Positions 4,438 to 6,220 of a stretch of DNA of 6,220 bases are shown piece by piece. The stretch is taken from the NCBI GenBank assembly GCA_003446975.1, contig DMAP01000163.1, positions 1 to 6,220 on the forward strand, given 5' to 3'. The notes under the pieces were generated by a model. It made no database searches and had not been told where the DNA came from. It saw nothing but the letters and a program-made list of their open reading frames with translations. Source of the stretch: Clostridiales bacterium (GTDB taxonomy: Bacteria; Bacillota; Clostridia; Tissierellales; Dethiosulfatibacteraceae). The translations under genes and the position numbers were made by a program. Each line of letters begins with the position of its first letter. Within the stretch, counting starts at the first letter, position 1.

Positions 4438-6220
4438 ATGAGTAAAGGTTATATGGGAAAGCTATTGATTGTAGATTTGAGCGAGGGAAGCTTCAGAGAT
4501 GAACATATTGGAGACGAGGTCTTTAGAAAATATTTATCAGGTGTAGGATTGGGTGCCCATTATCTATATAATCATATTCCAAGTGGTGCGGATCCATTGG
4601 GACCTGATAACCTACTAGGTTTTATGAGTGGCTTGTTGACGGGTACTGGCAGTGTGATGACTGGAAGATGGTCAGTAGTGACAAAATCTCCTTTGACTGG
4701 AGGCTGGGGTGATGCCAATTGTGGTGGAACGCTATCGATACAGATAAAAAAATGTGGGTATGATGGCATTATTATCGGTGGAAAATCCTCAAAGCCTGTT
4801 TATCTTCAAATCAATAACAATGAAGTTACTCTGCGCGATGCCTCTCATCTGTGGGGAATGGATGCCATTGAATCAGAAAGAGTTTTATTGGGAGAAAGCG
4901 AAGTCAAAAGAAATACAGCTGTTGCTGTGATTGGACCCGCTGGTGAAAAACTTTCATTGATATCGGGCATATCAAATGATTTTGGGCGATATGCGGCCAG
5001 ATCGGGAGTTGGCGCCGTCATGGGGTCAAAAAATCTTAAAGGTATTATTCTATCAGGAACAGGCAAAGTGGAGGGAAATCACCCAGAATTAATCAGAAGC
5101 ATTTCGAAAGAATACATCGATAAAGTAAGAAATGCAAAACTACCTGGAGTAGTCAAGGGAAGCATGCTGCCAATAATGGGTTACATGACTGGAAAACAAA
5201 AGGATTATGGACCTATTGATGGCATGATAACAGCTTCTGCAATGAAAAAATGGGGAACTATTGCCAATAACACTATGGGGATGCCAAATGGCGACAATCC
5301 TGTAAAAAACTGGAGCGGTTCTGTCAAAGATTATCCTTGGAGCAGTTACAGATCAATAAATCCAGATAAGATCATCAGTAGGGAGATGAAAAAATACAGC
5401 TGCTATTCCTGCATTATAGGATGTGGCGGAATCTGTGATGTGAAAGATATCAATGCAATAAAAGGTGATGAATCCCACAAACCGGAATATGAGACCATCA
5501 ATGCTTTCGGACCGCTCCTTATGAATAAGGATCTGGAAAGTCTGTTCATCATCAATGACATGTTGAATAGAGGTGGTATGGACAGTATTTCTGCAGGAAA
5601 CACCGTTGCATTTGCCATGGAATGCTATGAAAGTGGAATCATTGACAAAGTATTTACCGAAGGATTGGAGCTTAATTGGGGGAATGCGAAAGCTATCATA
5701 AAGCTGCTCCGACAGATGATTGCCAGAGAAGGTGTAGGTGAAATTTTTGCCGATGGTGTTAAAAGAGCCTCCGAAACTATTGGTTCAAAATCAAAGATCT
5801 ATGCTATGCATGTCGGGGGGCAAGAACCAGGCATGCACGATGCCAGAATGGATCCTATTCTAGGTATTCATTTTGCGGCTGACCCGACACCTGGTCGGCA
5901 TACAGTGGGAGCAGGCATGTATTACAATATCATGCATCTATGGGATTATATCTCCTGGGCACCAAAGGTGAACAAAGGCAGTGTCAAAAAAGATGACTAT
6001 AAATCAAACGATGAAGTCGGATTGAAATCAGCAGCCAACGCTTGTATCAAACAGGTTTTGGACGGTTCAGGAGGCTGTCTGTTCGCATTGGCAACAGGCT
6101 TCAATCATTGGAGATTGTTTGATTATCTCAACGCTGCCACAGGATGGGATATGACACCTGATGACTATATGGAGACAGGCAGAAGGATACAATCTCTCAG
6201 ACAGGCCTTCAACATACGAG
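4438..6220 (+). CDS. aor: Aldehyde:ferredoxin oxidoreductase, tungsten-type, 3'-partial
   Basis: AOR oxidises aldehydes to carboxylic acids, reducing ferredoxin, and can run in reverse; it is cytoplasmic. The window holds 594 codons with no stop. The family is about 600-640 aa and ends soon after the segment RRIQSLRQAFNIR seen at the edge, so only a short C-terminal piece is missing. The N-terminal domain has MGKLLIVDLSEG, Arg77 (TGRW), KSPLTGGWGDANCGG (83-97) and RSGVGAVMGSKNLK (188-201), which match the pterin-binding half of Pyrococcus furiosus AOR. The [4Fe-4S] ligands are Cys322, Cys325 and Cys329 (C-x2-C-x3-C), plus Cys547 in DGSGGC, which is also the second pterin motif (D-x-x-G-x-C). 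PEYET (349-353) and GMDSIS (380-385) follow the usual order. Near the catalytic His region it reads HVGGQEPGMHDAR (458-470) and ADPTPGRH (481-488); many AORs have Lys-Gly where this has Gly-Gly. It closes the visible operon. Substrate, and tungsten versus molybdenum, are not readable from the sequence. Confidence 0.94.
   Translation, partial: MSKGYMGKLLIVDLSEGSFRDEHIGDEVFRKYLSGVGLGAHYLYNHIPSGADPLGPDNLLGFMSGLLTGTGSVMTGRWSVVTKSPLTGGWGDANCGGTLSIQIKKCGYDGIIIGGKSSKPVYLQINNNEVTLRDASHLWGMDAIESERVLLGESEVKRNTAVAVIGPAGEKLSLISGISNDFGRYAARSGVGAVMGSKNLKGIILSGTGKVEGNHPELIRSISKEYIDKVRNAKLPGVVKGSMLPIMGYMTGKQKDYGPIDGMITASAMKKWGTIANNTMGMPNGDNPVKNWSGSVKDYPWSSYRSINPDKIISREMKKYSCYSCIIGCGGICDVKDINAIKGDESHKPEYETINAFGPLLMNKDLESLFIINDMLNRGGMDSISAGNTVAFAMECYESGIIDKVFTEGLELNWGNAKAIIKLLRQMIAREGVGEIFADGVKRASETIGSKSKIYAMHVGGQEPGMHDARMDPILGIHFAADPTPGRHTVGAGMYYNIMHLWDYISWAPKVNKGSVKKDDYKSNDEVGLKSAANACIKQVLDGSGGCLFALATGFNHWRLFDYLNAATGWDMTPDDYMETGRRIQSLRQAFNIR

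Noticed and set aside
5401..5436. Extra cysteine (Cys333) after C-x2-C-x3-C as evidence for a second iron-sulfur cluster in AOR
   Set aside because: AOR has one [4Fe-4S] cluster, and its fourth ligand is satisfied by Cys547. A lone extra Cys is not enough to propose another cluster.
4572..5618. Short - strand open frames within the AOR gene
   Set aside because: They lie opposite a gene with conserved motifs throughout, are short, and look like chance frames rich in Pro and Ser.

Overview
The window is AT-rich and tightly packed, with strong AGGAG/AAGGGTG-type Shine-Dalgarno sites, sigma-A-like promoters, GTG and TTG starts, and an aldehyde:ferredoxin oxidoreductase (AOR) gene. Together these suggest a low-GC anaerobic Firmicute (Clostridia-like). 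I infer this from style and gene content and cannot name a species.

Layout. (1) Bases 1-807, + strand: a nitrilase-superfamily protein whose true 5' end lies outside the window. Its fold is intact but the catalytic cysteine position reads Phe. (2) Bases 815-836: a GC-rich hairpin that ends this gene and, from the other side, the convergent next gene. (3) Bases 838-2004, - strand: a cation diffusion facilitator (CDF) metal exporter with an N-D/D-D metal site, which points to manganese, and two tandem cytoplasmic domains. (4) Bases about 2005-2132: a compact divergent promoter region in which the two -35 elements overlap. (5) Bases 2133-6220, + strand: a four-gene operon-like run, pirin - iron-dependent alcohol dehydrogenase - MoaD/ThiS-like sulfur carrier - AOR. 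Gaps are 10 and 11 nt, there is one 41-nt overlap, and no terminator is visible between the genes. The AOR runs off the right edge, probably lacking only its last few dozen codons.

How the genes may work together. AOR interconverts aldehydes and carboxylic acids using ferredoxin and a tungsten (or molybdenum) bis-pterin cofactor. The MoaD-like protein, ending in Gly-Gly, could supply sulfur for that pterin. The iron-type alcohol dehydrogenase interconverts alcohols and aldehydes with NAD(P)H. Together they could form an acid/aldehyde/alcohol module that removes toxic aldehydes or reduces acids to alcohols. The pirin, a metal-binding cupin, is the least expected member and its role is open. 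The nitrilase-like gene and the CDF gene are separate transcription units with no evident link to the module.

No gene-free stretch exceeds 300 bases. I saw no RNA genes, mobile elements or CRISPR arrays. The most notable points are the apparently catalytically dead nitrilase homologue, the pirin-ADH-MoaD-AOR operon, the duplicated cytoplasmic domain of the CDF protein, and an AOR variant with an unusual active-site-region sequence.
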